NCBI RefSeq assembly: GCF_033095865.1
Contig: NZ_AP019365.1
Location: 1,771,501-1,835,500 of the forward strand
Source: Pseudomonas sp. KU43P
GTDB taxonomy: Bacteria > Pseudomonadota > Gammaproteobacteria > Pseudomonadales > Pseudomonadaceae
Direction of reading: 5' to 3'
Length of the DNA stretch: 64,000 nucleotides
The notes under the pieces were generated by a model. The model ran no database searches. It was not told the origin of the DNA and saw only the letters and a program-made list of their open reading frames with translations. Positions 1-7,864 of this stretch are shown here, piece after piece (positions within the stretch are counted from its first letter, which is position 1; every line of letters begins with the position of its first letter). The translations under genes and the position numbers were made by a program.

Positions 1-1
1 T

Positions 2-586
2 TATCTGCTCGATCTCGGCGTGCGGCAGAACACTGGCCTGTTCCTCGACATGCGCTATGGTCGACGCTGGGTGCGCGAACAGTCCGCAGGCAAGCGGGTG
101 CTCAACCTGTTCGCCTACACCTGCGGCTTCTCGGTAGCAGCGATTGCCGGCGGCGCCGAGCAGGTGGTCAACCTGGACATGGCCAAGGCCGCGTTGTCGC
201 GGGGCCGCGACAACCACCGGCTCAATGGCCATGATGCGTCGCGGGTGGCGTACCTGGGGCATGAGCTGTTCAAGTCATGGGGTAAGGTGCGCAAGTACGG
301 GCCGTATGACCTGATCATCATCGACCCGCCCACGTTCCAGAAGGGCAGCTTCGTGCTGACCCAGGATTACGCGAAGATCTTGCGACGCTTGCCGGAGCTG
401 CTGAGCGAGGGCGGCACTGTGCTGGCGTGTGTGAACGACCCAGGGATTGGGCCGGAGTTTCTGATCGAGGGCATGGCAGAACAGGCGCCGTCGTTGGTGT
501 TCGTCGAGCGGTTGGAGAACCCGCCGGAGTTTCCGGATGCTGATCCGGCGGGGGGGTTGAAGGCTTTGGTGTTTCGGCAGGTTTGA
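2..586 (+). CDS. Class I SAM-dependent methyltransferase, 3' part (5' end outside window)
   Basis: The reading frame is open from base 2 and ends at TGA 584-586, so about 194 C-terminal residues are present and the true start lies upstream. A SAM-binding motif I (VLNLFAYTCGFSVAA, then an acidic LD in the next strand) and a catalytic-type motif IV (IIIDPPTFQKGSF) are visible. This arrangement matches the methyltransferase domain of the RlmI/RlmK-like rRNA cytosine or guanine methyltransferases, so an RNA substrate is likely, but the exact target cannot be told from the C-terminal half. The last 44 codons are repeated just downstream (653-785). Confidence 0.8.
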   Translation, partial: YLLDLGVRQNTGLFLDMRYGRRWVREQSAGKRVLNLFAYTCGFSVAAIAGGAEQVVNLDMAKAALSRGRDNHRLNGHDASRVAYLGHELFKSWGKVRKYGPYDLIIIDPPTFQKGSFVLTQDYAKILRRLPELLSEGGTVLACVNDPGIGPEFLIEGMAEQAPSLVFVERLENPPEFPDADPAGGLKALVFRQV

Positions 587-604
587 TGTTGGTTTCGCTG
601 GCGC

Positions 605-656
605 TATCGCCGGCAAGCCGGCTCCCACAGGGATGGCAGCGGTGTACCTGTGGGAG
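605..656. repeat. REP-type element, truncated second arm
   Basis: The first arm contains GCCGGCAAGCCGGCTCCCAC. The spacer reads toward GTGGGAG, where the second arm is cut off by the start of the tandem copy at 653. Confidence 0.8.
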
Positions 657-785
657 TTTCTGATCGAGGGCATGGCAGAACAGGCGCCGTCGTTGGTGTT
701 CGTCGAGCGGTTGGAGAACCCGCCGGAGTTTCCGGATGCTGATCCGGCGGGGGGGTTGAAGGCTTTGGTGTTTCGGCAGGTTTGA
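653..785 (+). pseudogene. Duplicated 3' tail of the methyltransferase gene
   Basis: Bases 653-827 repeat bases 454-628 without a visible difference, at an offset of 199 bp. The copy carries the last codons of the methyltransferase through its TGA (783-785) and then the first arm of the following REP element. It has no start codon or upstream domain, so it cannot encode a working enzyme. It reads as a recent tandem duplication whose endpoints sit at REP sequence. Confidence 0.85.
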
Positions 786-798
786 TGTTGGTTTCGCT

Positions 799-877
799 GG
801 CGCTATCGCCGGCAAGCCGGCTCCCACGGGTACACCGCTGCCATCCCTGTGGGAGCCGGCTTGCCGGCGATAGCGCC
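799..877. repeat. REP-type inverted repeat pair (BIME-like)
   Basis: Two arms carrying GCCGGCAAGCCGGCTCCCAC and its reverse complement surround a spacer of about 25 bp. Outer bases GGCGCTATCGCC and GGCGATAGCGCC also pair. It lies between the methyltransferase fragment and the convergent mechanosensitive channel gene. Confidence 0.85.
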
Positions 878-890
878 AGTAGCGCCAACC

Positions 891-2915
891 TCAAGCTGAA
901 ACCCCCCGCACCGCCAGCGGATACACTTGGGCAAAGCTTACGTTCTCGGTCTGGTCCACACGTTTCTTCAACCGCTCGTTGAACGCCCGGCTCACCGCAT
1001 ACTGCCCCCCTGAAATGGTGCGGAACTGCGCCGTGAGCACAAACCCGTTCAAGTCCATCCTGTCCACCCCAAATACCTGCAGCGGGCCCTGCAGGTTGAT
1101 GCGCAGCAGCGGATCATCGCTGATCGACTGCCCCACCTCATGGATCAGCGCCAGCGACTCGTCCACGTCGCTGTCATAGGTGAACTGCACCGAGAAGAAC
1201 GCATAGGCGAATTGCCGCGACTGGTTGGTGACTGCCTTGATCTGGCCGAATGGCACCGAATGCACGAAGCCCTTGCCATCGCGCAGGCGCAAGGTGCGGA
1301 TGGTCAGGCTCTCGACCGTGCCAGCGTGGCCGGAGTCGAGTACCACCCAGTCGCCGATCGAGATGGTGTCTTCGATCAGGATGAACAGCCCGGTGATCAC
1401 ATCCTGCACCAGCTGTTGCGAGCCGAAGCCGATGGCCAGGCCAATCACCCCAGCACCGGCCAGCAGCGGCGCCACATTGATGCCCAGGTTGGCCATGGTG
1501 GTGATGGTGCAAATGACCACCAGCACGACCTTGATGGCATTGCGCAGCATCGGCAGGATGGTCCGCACCCGGGTACTGGGCTGGCGCGCCGCACGGCGGC
1601 CGGCCGGCGGTTTCAGTGCTTCCTGGATGGCGGTGTCGAGCACTACCCAGAGCAGCCAGGTCACCAGCAGGATCAGGCCGATGCTCGACAGCGAATTGCT
1701 GATCGCCTGGCCCAGGCTGTTGCTCAGCGCAAAGTCGATCACCGAAAAGCCCCAGATCCGCCCCAGCAGTTCGATGAAGGTGACCGCCATGGCAATGCGC
1801 AGCAGGGCATGGGCGAGGCTTCGCAGCAGCTCCTTGTACGGCCGCACCCGCTGCGCGGCATCGGCGTCTCCAGGGGCCAGCAGGTGTTGCAGCAGGGTGC
1901 TGAGGAACACGGTGCAAACCAGCAGCACTGTAGTCAGCAGAGCGTTCTGCAAGGCTTTATGGCTTTCGGCGCCGGCACCGACCAGGTGAATGGCCGACAC
2001 CAGGATCATCAGCAGGATCGGCAGGTACCACAACACCGAGAAGATCCGCAGGGTTTCCTGCACGGCCCGGTGCTGCTGACGATCCTTGAAAGCGCGGTTG
2101 CGGATCAGGTGCGCGACCGGGCGGCGCAGGCGGATGACCAGGCTGGCGAAGATGAAGGTGGCGACCAGCCCGGTGGCCACGGCGATGCTGGCGGTGATGT
2201 TACCGCCCAGTTGGCGAGCGATCTGCGGGCTGGTCAGGGCATCGCTCCAGGCGGCGAGAAAACCGATCATGAACAGCGGCCGCGGTGCCAGGCGCTTGAT
2301 CACCGCCACGGCGGCGCGCTTGTGGCCGGCATCGAACAAGGTGACCAGGCAGAGGATGATCGAGGTGGAGAACAGGCCGCTGCTGGTGGCGTAGGCCAGG
2401 CTCAGGCCCAGGGCCCGGGCCACCGACGGCTCCAGGAAGCGGCTGGCGTACAGAGTCAACGGCAGGCTGGCGAGGGCGGGAAGCGTGTAGGGCAGCAAGT
2501 ACCCGAGCAGGCTGCTGGCGCGTTTGCGGGCGCGCAACCACGGAGTGCTTGCGGCGCGTTTGGCGGCCCAGCGGCCGAGGGTGGTGAGCAGTGCGAAGCA
2601 GGCGGCCCAGGCCAGCGTCAGGAGCATGAAGTCGCCAGCCAGTTGCAGTGAGTCGTTGGCCGAATGGCGGTCGACCAGGCGCTCCATTTCCTTGGCGGCG
2701 CGGTCGGTGCGCAGGCGCCAGGCATCGACCAGGTGGGCGTCCAGGTCGAGCTCCTGGGCGGCGCTGTCCAGGCCGTCGGCCAGTGCACCGAGCAAGCCGC
2801 CCTGGAGCACCGGTTCGGGGTCGGCGGGTGATTCTTCGGTGAGGGCAGGGTCTGCGGCGAGCAGGTGGCTGCTCAGCAGGCAGCCGAGCAGCAGGGTGGC
2901 GAGGTAACGCAGCAC
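891..2915 (-). CDS. MscS-family mechanosensitive ion channel, large form
   Basis: This 674-residue inner-membrane channel likely opens under membrane tension to release solutes on hypo-osmotic shock. A signal peptide (MLRYLATLLLGCLLSSHLLA) is followed by a periplasmic segment, many hydrophobic helices, and the pore-helix/beta-domain motif GVIGLAIGFGSQQLVQDVIT near residues 485-505, then IEDTISIGDWV. That motif is diagnostic of MscS channels; the length and signal peptide resemble the multi-helix YbiO/YnaI-type members. The start is GTG at 2915, supported by AAGGAG eight bases upstream. Monocistronic, convergent with the methyltransferase. Confidence 0.9.
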   Translation of the reverse strand: MLRYLATLLLGCLLSSHLLAADPALTEESPADPEPVLQGGLLGALADGLDSAAQELDLDAHLVDAWRLRTDRAAKEMERLVDRHSANDSLQLAGDFMLLTLAWAACFALLTTLGRWAAKRAASTPWLRARKRASSLLGYLLPYTLPALASLPLTLYASRFLEPSVARALGLSLAYATSSGLFSTSIILCLVTLFDAGHKRAAVAVIKRLAPRPLFMIGFLAAWSDALTSPQIARQLGGNITASIAVATGLVATFIFASLVIRLRRPVAHLIRNRAFKDRQQHRAVQETLRIFSVLWYLPILLMILVSAIHLVGAGAESHKALQNALLTTVLLVCTVFLSTLLQHLLAPGDADAAQRVRPYKELLRSLAHALLRIAMAVTFIELLGRIWGFSVIDFALSNSLGQAISNSLSSIGLILLVTWLLWVVLDTAIQEALKPPAGRRAARQPSTRVRTILPMLRNAIKVVLVVICTITTMANLGINVAPLLAGAGVIGLAIGFGSQQLVQDVITGLFILIEDTISIGDWVVLDSGHAGTVESLTIRTLRLRDGKGFVHSVPFGQIKAVTNQSRQFAYAFFSVQFTYDSDVDESLALIHEVGQSISDDPLLRINLQGPLQVFGVDRMDLNGFVLTAQFRTISGGQYAVSRAFNERLKKRVDQTENVSFAQVYPLAVRGVSA

Positions 2916-3002
2916 TGGAGTACTCCTTGGGCCGGGTGAGCGGGGCAGGGTTACTCAAGGAACTGATGGCTGATGGGTGGGGAAAGTTCGATGGAATTGT
3001 AG

Positions 3003-3081
3003 GGCCCTATCGCCGGCAAGCCGGCTCCCACGGGTACAGCGGTGCTCTCACTGTGGGAGCCGGCTTGCCGGCGATAGGGCC
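3003..3081. repeat. REP-type inverted repeat pair
   Basis: GGCCCTATCGCC plus the GCCGGCAAGCCGGCTCCCAC arm is mirrored at the other end as GGCGATAGGGCC. It sits between the MscS promoter side and the 3' end of the sulfate-binding protein gene. Confidence 0.85.
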
Positions 3082-3098
3082 GGCGCTGCCTGCATCAA

Positions 3099-4097
3099 TT
3101 ACTGATTGGTATAGATCTGGTCGAACACGCCACCGTCATTGAAGTGGGTCTTCTGCACGGTACGCCAGTCACCAAAGGTCTTCTCGACCGACAGGAAGTC
3201 CACTTTCGGGAACCGGTCGTTGTACTTGGCCAGCACGGTTGCATCACGCGGGCGCAGGTAGTTTTGCGCGGCGATTTCCTGAGCCGCAGGCGACCACAAG
3301 TACTTCAGGTATTCCTCGGCCACGGCTTGGGTGCCTTTCTTGGCCACCACCTTGTCGACCACGCTCACCGGCGGTTCGGCTTCAGCCGACACGCTTGGGT
3401 AGACCACCTCGAACTGATCGCGACCGAACTCGCGGGCAATCATCTCGGCTTCGTTCTCGAAGGTCACCAGCACGTCGCCGATCTGGTTGGTCATGAACGT
3501 GGTGGTGGCGGCGCGGCCACCGGTATCGAGCACCGGCGCCTGCTTGAACAGCTTGCCGACGAACTCGCGGGCCTTGGATTCATCGCCGCCCTGCTTGAGC
3601 ACATAGCCCCAGGCCGACAGGTAGGTATAGCGGCCATTACCCGAGGTCTTCGGGTTGGGCACGATCACCTGCACGCCGTCCTTGAGCAGGTCGGGCCAGT
3701 CCTTCAGTGCTTTCGGGTTGCCCTTGCGCACGATGAACACGGTGGCCGAGGTGAACGGCGCGCTGTGGTTCGGCAGTCGCTCAACCCACTCTTTCGGAAC
3801 CAGCCCACCATTGTCGGCCAGGGCATTGATGTCGGTGGCCATGTTCATGGTGATGACATCGGCCGGCAGGCCATCGATCACCGCGCGCGCCTGCTTGCTC
3901 GAACCGCCGAAAGACATCTGCACAGTGACCTTCTCGTTGTTCTCGGCCTCCCAGTGTTTCTGGAACGCTGGGTTGTAGTCCTTGTAGAAGTCGCGCATCA
4001 CGTCGTAGGAGACGTTAAGCAGGGTCGGAGCGGCCTGGGCGAGGTTGCCCAGGGCCAGGCCTGCGGCCAGCAGCGAGGCGGTGAAGAGCTTTTTCAC
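3099..4097 (-). CDS. sbp: Sulfate ABC transporter substrate-binding protein (Sbp/CysP type)
   Basis: A 332-residue periplasmic protein that captures sulfate (or thiosulfate) for a CysTWA-type importer. It starts with a signal peptide (VKKLFTASLLAAGLALGNLA, cleavage after AQA), then LLNVSYDVMRDFYKDYNPAF, typical of the sulfate-binding family, and includes SFGGSSKQARAV and NPKTSGNGRYTYL, which line the sulfate site in homologues. I chose GTG at 4097 because AAGGAA lies eight bases upstream; an ATG at 4121 would add eight poor residues. No cysT, cysW or cysA lies in the window, so it is an orphan binding protein here. Expression under sulfur limitation is expected but no site is seen. Confidence 0.92.
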   Translation of the reverse strand: MKKLFTASLLAAGLALGNLAQAAPTLLNVSYDVMRDFYKDYNPAFQKHWEAENNEKVTVQMSFGGSSKQARAVIDGLPADVITMNMATDINALADNGGLVPKEWVERLPNHSAPFTSATVFIVRKGNPKALKDWPDLLKDGVQVIVPNPKTSGNGRYTYLSAWGYVLKQGGDESKAREFVGKLFKQAPVLDTGGRAATTTFMTNQIGDVLVTFENEAEMIAREFGRDQFEVVYPSVSAEAEPPVSVVDKVVAKKGTQAVAEEYLKYLWSPAAQEIAAQNYLRPRDATVLAKYNDRFPKVDFLSVEKTFGDWRTVQKTHFNDGGVFDQIYTNQ

Positions 4098-4352
4098 GAA
4101 GCATTCCTTGGTCTGGTTCAAAGGTTTGGCAATTTGCCAGCGACTATAGCGTTTCGCTATGCAGCGCTTAAAGACCGAATGGCTCTTTGCTTATGCGCTT
4201 TGCATGGGCAGCTTTTGCCGCCCATCGGCGTTAGCTCGCAGGGTCTGTGCCTGAAGTCGGGTACCTGGCCCGTGTCGAGGCGGTCAATGCCGAGCGCCAG
4301 GCAGCCCGCACCGCCTTGCTGGTAGAAATGACTCGCGAGGCATTGGCGGCGG

Positions 4353-5177
4353 TCAGTCGCTCTTGCTGAACAGCGCATTGCCACAGCGCGAGCAAAAGGC
4401 TGCGCCGTGCTCATGGGTGGATTTGCGGCACGTCGGGCAATCGTGCTGCAACTGCTCGCCGCGCATGGCGTTGGCCAGTTCTGCGGTGAAGATGCCGGTG
4501 GGCACGGCGATGATCGAGTAACCGGTGATCATCACCAGCGACGACAGCACCTGGCCCAGTGGCGTCTTCGGAACGATGTCGCCGAAGCCCACGGTGGTGA
4601 GGGTGACGATGGCCCAGTAGATGCCTTTGGGGATGCTGGTAAAACCATGCTCCGGGCCTTCGACCACGTACATCAGGGTGCCGAACACGGTGACCAGGGT
4701 TGATACGCTGAGCAGAAACACGATGATCTTCTGCTTGCTGCCGCGCAGGGCCTCCAGCAGGTAATGGGCCTGCTTGAGGTAGGGGCTGAGCTTGAGCACG
4801 CGGAAGATCCGCAGCATCCGGATGACCCGGATGATCAGCAGGTACTGGGCGTCGCTGTAATAGAGCGCGATGACCCCGGGCACGATCGCCAGCAGGTCGA
4901 CCAGGCCGTAGAAGCTGAAGGCATAGCGCAAGGGCTTGGGCGAGCAATACAGGCGGGCCAGGTATTCGACCAGGAAGATCGCCGTGAAGCCCCATTCGAT
5001 GCCGGCCAGCACCCCCGCGTAACTGCGGTGCACTTCGTCGATGCTGTCGAGGATTACCGTGACCAGGCTGGCGAGAATGATCAGCAGGAGGATCTTGTCG
5101 AAGCGTCTTCCAGCCACGGTATCGGTCTGGAAGACGATGACGTAGAGCCGCTCGCGCAGGCTCGCAGGGTTGTTCAT
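4353..5177 (-). CDS. Voltage-gated potassium channel family protein with C-terminal zinc ribbon
   Basis: A 274-residue six-helix ion channel. Hydrophobic helices S1-S3, an arginine-spaced S4-like segment (RVIRMLRIFRVLKLSPYL), and the K+ selectivity filter TVGFGD at about residue 196 between the last two helices are all present. The C-terminus ends in two CxxC pairs (CPTC and CSRC, near residues 247 and 263), a small zinc ribbon that many bacterial ion transporter proteins of this type carry. It likely conducts K+ across the inner membrane; gating is unknown. The start ATG at 5177 begins MNNPASLRERLYVIVFQ. Confidence 0.9.
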   Translation of the reverse strand: MNNPASLRERLYVIVFQTDTVAGRRFDKILLLIILASLVTVILDSIDEVHRSYAGVLAGIEWGFTAIFLVEYLARLYCSPKPLRYAFSFYGLVDLLAIVPGVIALYYSDAQYLLIIRVIRMLRIFRVLKLSPYLKQAHYLLEALRGSKQKIIVFLLSVSTLVTVFGTLMYVVEGPEHGFTSIPKGIYWAIVTLTTVGFGDIVPKTPLGQVLSSLVMITGYSIIAVPTGIFTAELANAMRGEQLQHDCPTCRKSTHEHGAAFCSRCGNALFSKSD

Positions 5178-5221
5178 GGGCTCGTTCCATTGGGCAATGG
5201 GCTGAGCCTAGGGGCTGGCTT

Positions 5222-6097
5222 TCAGCTCTGCAAGCGGCGGGCGTTGCTGCGCTGGTTGAGCTGCGTGAGGTGGTTGCCCAGGTGCATCAGCCAGCAGGCG
5301 ACGACGAAGGGCGCGGTCAGCCCGGCGACGGGCAGCAGCTTGAACAGCGGCTGCAGCAGCAATGCGAGGATGATCGCCAGCAGCGTCACCCAAGGTTTTT
5401 CGTTCTGGCGGCAGAAGGCCAGTGCGGCCAGCGCGGCATTGAACCCATACAACCCCATCCAGGCAGCTTGTGCCTGGTCAGCCAACAGCGCCACGCCACC
5501 GCCGATGGCCGAACCGATCACAGCCCACATGGCCGCGTAAGGGCTGGCGATGAACATCCCGATAATGATCAGCAAGCCGGCCAGTGGCTGATCGAGCAGG
5601 AAGATCTGCCCCACTCCGCGTGCCAGGGCAGGCAACGGCTCGGCTTCGACGAAACCGTTGGGTGTGGGTGTGGCCATCAGCAGCGTGGCCCAGCCGAGCA
5701 GGACGAAGGGGGCGGTGTAGGCGATCAGCAGCTTGCCACCGCGCTTGCGCCACTGGTGGGTGATGATGCTGGACAGGCCGCCGGCGGCGATGATCAGCGG
5801 CGGCATGATTGCCGACCAAGGCAGCACGGCGCTGATCAGGATGCCGATCAGCACGCCGTTGTAGCAGTACAGCCCGGCCTGACGGTCGGCGCGGTCATAG
5901 CCGCGGCGCTGGGCGGTGAGCAGGCCGGCGAGGGCGCCGAGCAGGGCGCCACCGACCAGGTTGGGGGCGGTCAACAGGATGGCCAGCAGGCAACACAGGC
6001 CGCACAGGGGGTTGCGCAGCAGCAGCACCTGGCTGAAACCGTTGAGCAAAGCCGTGGCCCAGTCGGGGCACGGGTTGACGAAATTCTTGGTGTACAT
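5222..6097 (-). CDS. Urea transporter (UT family)
   Basis: A 291-residue, highly hydrophobic channel-like protein with the pattern of the bacterial urea transporter family: NPLCGLCCLLAILL, an inner GALLGALAGLLTA stretch, LYCYNGVLIGILI and the second-half copy MGLYGFNAALAALAF, the two inverted repeats that each contribute to the urea filter. I placed the start at ATG 6097 (MYTKNFVNPCPDW); the frame is open upstream but that sequence runs into the repeat region and looks non-coding. The ribosome site is weak. The neighbouring purine genes release urea, so uptake of external urea or allantoin-derived urea fits. Confidence 0.85.
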   Translation of the reverse strand: MYTKNFVNPCPDWATALLNGFSQVLLLRNPLCGLCCLLAILLTAPNLVGGALLGALAGLLTAQRRGYDRADRQAGLYCYNGVLIGILISAVLPWSAIMPPLIIAAGGLSSIITHQWRKRGGKLLIAYTAPFVLLGWATLLMATPTPNGFVEAEPLPALARGVGQIFLLDQPLAGLLIIIGMFIASPYAAMWAVIGSAIGGGVALLADQAQAAWMGLYGFNAALAALAFCRQNEKPWVTLLAIILALLLQPLFKLLPVAGLTAPFVVACWLMHLGNHLTQLNQRSNARRLQS

Positions 6098-6177
6098 GGG
6101 CAGTCGGTAAGGTTGAGAGAGGAGCGGTGGGCCTCTTTGGGCCTCGGTTTTCCGCATGAAGGGGAGGGCTTCGCCCT

Positions 6178-6424
6178 CCAATCGCTGGCAAGCCAGCTCC
6201 CACAGGTACAACAGTGCTTCCAGAAGCAGCACAGAAGTGCTTCCAGAAGCACCACAGAAGTGCTTCCAGTAGCAGTGCGAAGTGCTTCCAGAAGCACCAC
6301 AGAAGTGCTTCCAGTAGCAGTGCGAAGTGCTTCCAGAAGCACCACAGAAGTGCTTTCAGAAGCAGCGCAGAAGTGCTTCCAGAAGCAGCGCAGAACGCTG
6401 TGGGAGCCGGCTTGCCGGCGATCG
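6178..6424. repeat. REP-type pair whose spacer holds a tandem repeat array
   Basis: The left arm is at about 6178-6208 (slightly degenerate, GGCAAGCCAGCTCCCACAGG) and the right arm at about 6399-6424 (TGTGGGAGCCGGCTTGCCGG). Instead of the usual 20-40 bp spacer they enclose about 190 bp of palindromic tandem units (6211-6391). Confidence 0.85.
6211..6391. repeat. Eight tandem 22-23 bp palindromic units
   Basis: Units begin at 6211, 6233, 6256, 6279, 6301, 6324, 6346 and 6369. The core is GTGCTTCCAGAAGCAC, itself a hairpin with perfect 7-bp arms; units 3 and 5 carry a variant ending GTAGCAGT, giving a 45-bp higher-order period. All frames stay open because 45 is a multiple of three, but there is no ribosome site or codon bias, so I do not call a gene. 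Confidence 0.9.
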
Positions 6425-6448
6425 GGGCGCCAAGCGCCCCCAAGGATT

Positions 6449-7864
6449 TCAGACCAGCGTCTCGATCCGCAGCGTATTAGTCGAACCCGGCTTGCCAAAA
6501 GGCACACCGGCGGTAATGAGCAACGTATCGCCACGGCTGGCCATGCCCTGCGCCTGGGCAATTTCCAGTGCAGTGGAAACCACCTCGTCTACCTGGCGCA
6601 GGCGGTCGTTGACCACCGAGTGCACGCCCCAGGTCACGCTCAGGCGACGCGCAGTATTCAGGTTCGGCGTCAGGTTCAGGATCGGCGCCCGTGGCCGCTC
6701 GCGCGCGGCGCGCAGGGTCGAGGCACCCGATTCGCTGTAGTTGACCAGCACCGCCACCGGCAGGATGCCGCTGATACGGCGAATCGAGCAGCTGATGGCA
6801 TCCGACACGGTGGCCTCGGCCTTCGGCCGACCGACATCGAGCTGGGCCTGGTAGTCCGGGCCATTCTCCACTTGGCGGATGATTTTGCTCATCATCTGCA
6901 CGGCTTCCAGCGGGTAGTCGCCGGAGGCGGTCTCGGCCGAGAGCATCACTGCATCGGCACCTTCGGCCACGGCGTTGGCCACATCGGTGACTTCGGCGCG
7001 GGTCGGCGCTGGCGAGAAACGCATCGATTCGAGCATCTGCGTGGCCACCACTACCGGCTTGCCGAGCTGGCGGCAGGTATTGATGATGCGCTTCTGGATC
7101 TGCGGCACGCTTTCGGCCGGTACTTCCACGCCCAGGTCGCCGCGGGCGACCATGATCGCGTCGGATAGCTCGGCGATGGCCTGCAGCTGCTCGACGGCGG
7201 ACGGCTTCTCGATCTTGGCCATCAGGTAGGCGCGGTCGCCGATCAGCTGGCGGGCCTCGGTGATGTCTTCCGGGCGCTGCACGAACGACAGGGCTACCCA
7301 GTCAACCCCCAACTCCAGGCCGAAAGCCAGGTCGCGGCGATCTTTCTCGGTGAGCGGGGAGAGGTCGAGCACCGCTTGCGGCACGTTGACGCCCTTGCGG
7401 TCGGACAGCTCACCACCGGCCAGCACTTCGGTGTCGATGGCGTCGCTGTGCTTGGCGGTGACCCGCAGGCGCAGCTTGCCATCGTCGAGCAGCAGGTCCA
7501 TGCCTGGCTCCAGTGCGGCGATGATCTCCGGGTGAGGCAGGTTGACCCGGCGGCTGTCGCCTGGGGTCTTGTCCAGGTCCAGGCGCAGGGCCTGGCCGCG
7601 TTGCAGCTGGACCTTGCCGTCAGCGAAACGGCCCACGCGCAGTTTTGGCCCCTGCAGGTCCATGAGGATGCCCAGCGGGTAGTTCAGTTGCTGCTCGACT
7701 TCACGGATCCACTGGTAGCGCAGGGCGTGGTCGGCATGCTCGCCGTGGCTGAAGTTGAGGCGGAAGATGTTCACCCCGGCTTCGACCAGCTGGCGGATGT
7801 CGTCGATGCCGTTGATCGCAGGGCCGAGGGTGGCGAGGATTTTGACTTTCTTATCAGGCGTCAT
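6449..7864 (-). CDS. pyk: Pyruvate kinase
   Basis: A 471-residue cytoplasmic enzyme converting phosphoenolpyruvate and ADP to pyruvate and ATP. It opens with the family signature KVKILATLGPAINGIDDI, has the substrate-loop FRLNFSHGEHADH, the catalytic lysine motif MAKIEKPSAVEQL, and the metal-binding MVARGDLGVEVP. The length is normal for bacterial pyruvate kinases. Its ATG (7864-7862) overlaps the ttuD stop as ATGA, so translation is coupled to the glycerate branch; this is the last gene of gcl-hyi-glxR-ttuD-pyk and sends glyoxylate-derived carbon to pyruvate. A second pyruvate kinase elsewhere in the genome is usual for the genus but is not visible here. Confidence 0.97.
   Translation of the reverse strand: MTPDKKVKILATLGPAINGIDDIRQLVEAGVNIFRLNFSHGEHADHALRYQWIREVEQQLNYPLGILMDLQGPKLRVGRFADGKVQLQRGQALRLDLDKTPGDSRRVNLPHPEIIAALEPGMDLLLDDGKLRLRVTAKHSDAIDTEVLAGGELSDRKGVNVPQAVLDLSPLTEKDRRDLAFGLELGVDWVALSFVQRPEDITEARQLIGDRAYLMAKIEKPSAVEQLQAIAELSDAIMVARGDLGVEVPAESVPQIQKRIINTCRQLGKPVVVATQMLESMRFSPAPTRAEVTDVANAVAEGADAVMLSAETASGDYPLEAVQMMSKIIRQVENGPDYQAQLDVGRPKAEATVSDAISCSIRRISGILPVAVLVNYSESGASTLRAARERPRAPILNLTPNLNTARRLSVTWGVHSVVNDRLRQVDEVVSTALEIAQAQGMASRGDTLLITAGVPFGKPGSTNTLRIETLV

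Larger units (their letters stand above)
454..827. repeat. Direct tandem duplication, 175 bp identical, 199 bp period
   Basis: Copy 1 is 454-628 and copy 2 is 653-827. Both include the end of the methyltransferase gene and one REP arm. The 24 bp between them and the spacer of the second REP are near-exact reverse complements, so the REP spacer was inverted relative to the other copy. The full sequence identity points to a recent event. Confidence 0.85.

Noticed and set aside
1140..2651. 503-codon frame on the plus strand opposite the MscS gene
   Set aside because: Low-complexity Gln/Gly/His-rich product with no domain, typical of GC-rich antisense; the minus-strand gene has clear MscS motifs.
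6211..6391. CRISPR array
   Set aside because: Units of 22-23 bp abut each other without unique spacers, and no cas genes are near.
5895..6561. Repeat proteins from frames through the 6.2-6.4 kb array
   Set aside because: All frames stay open because of the 45-bp period; there is no ribosome site and the peptides are simple repeats.
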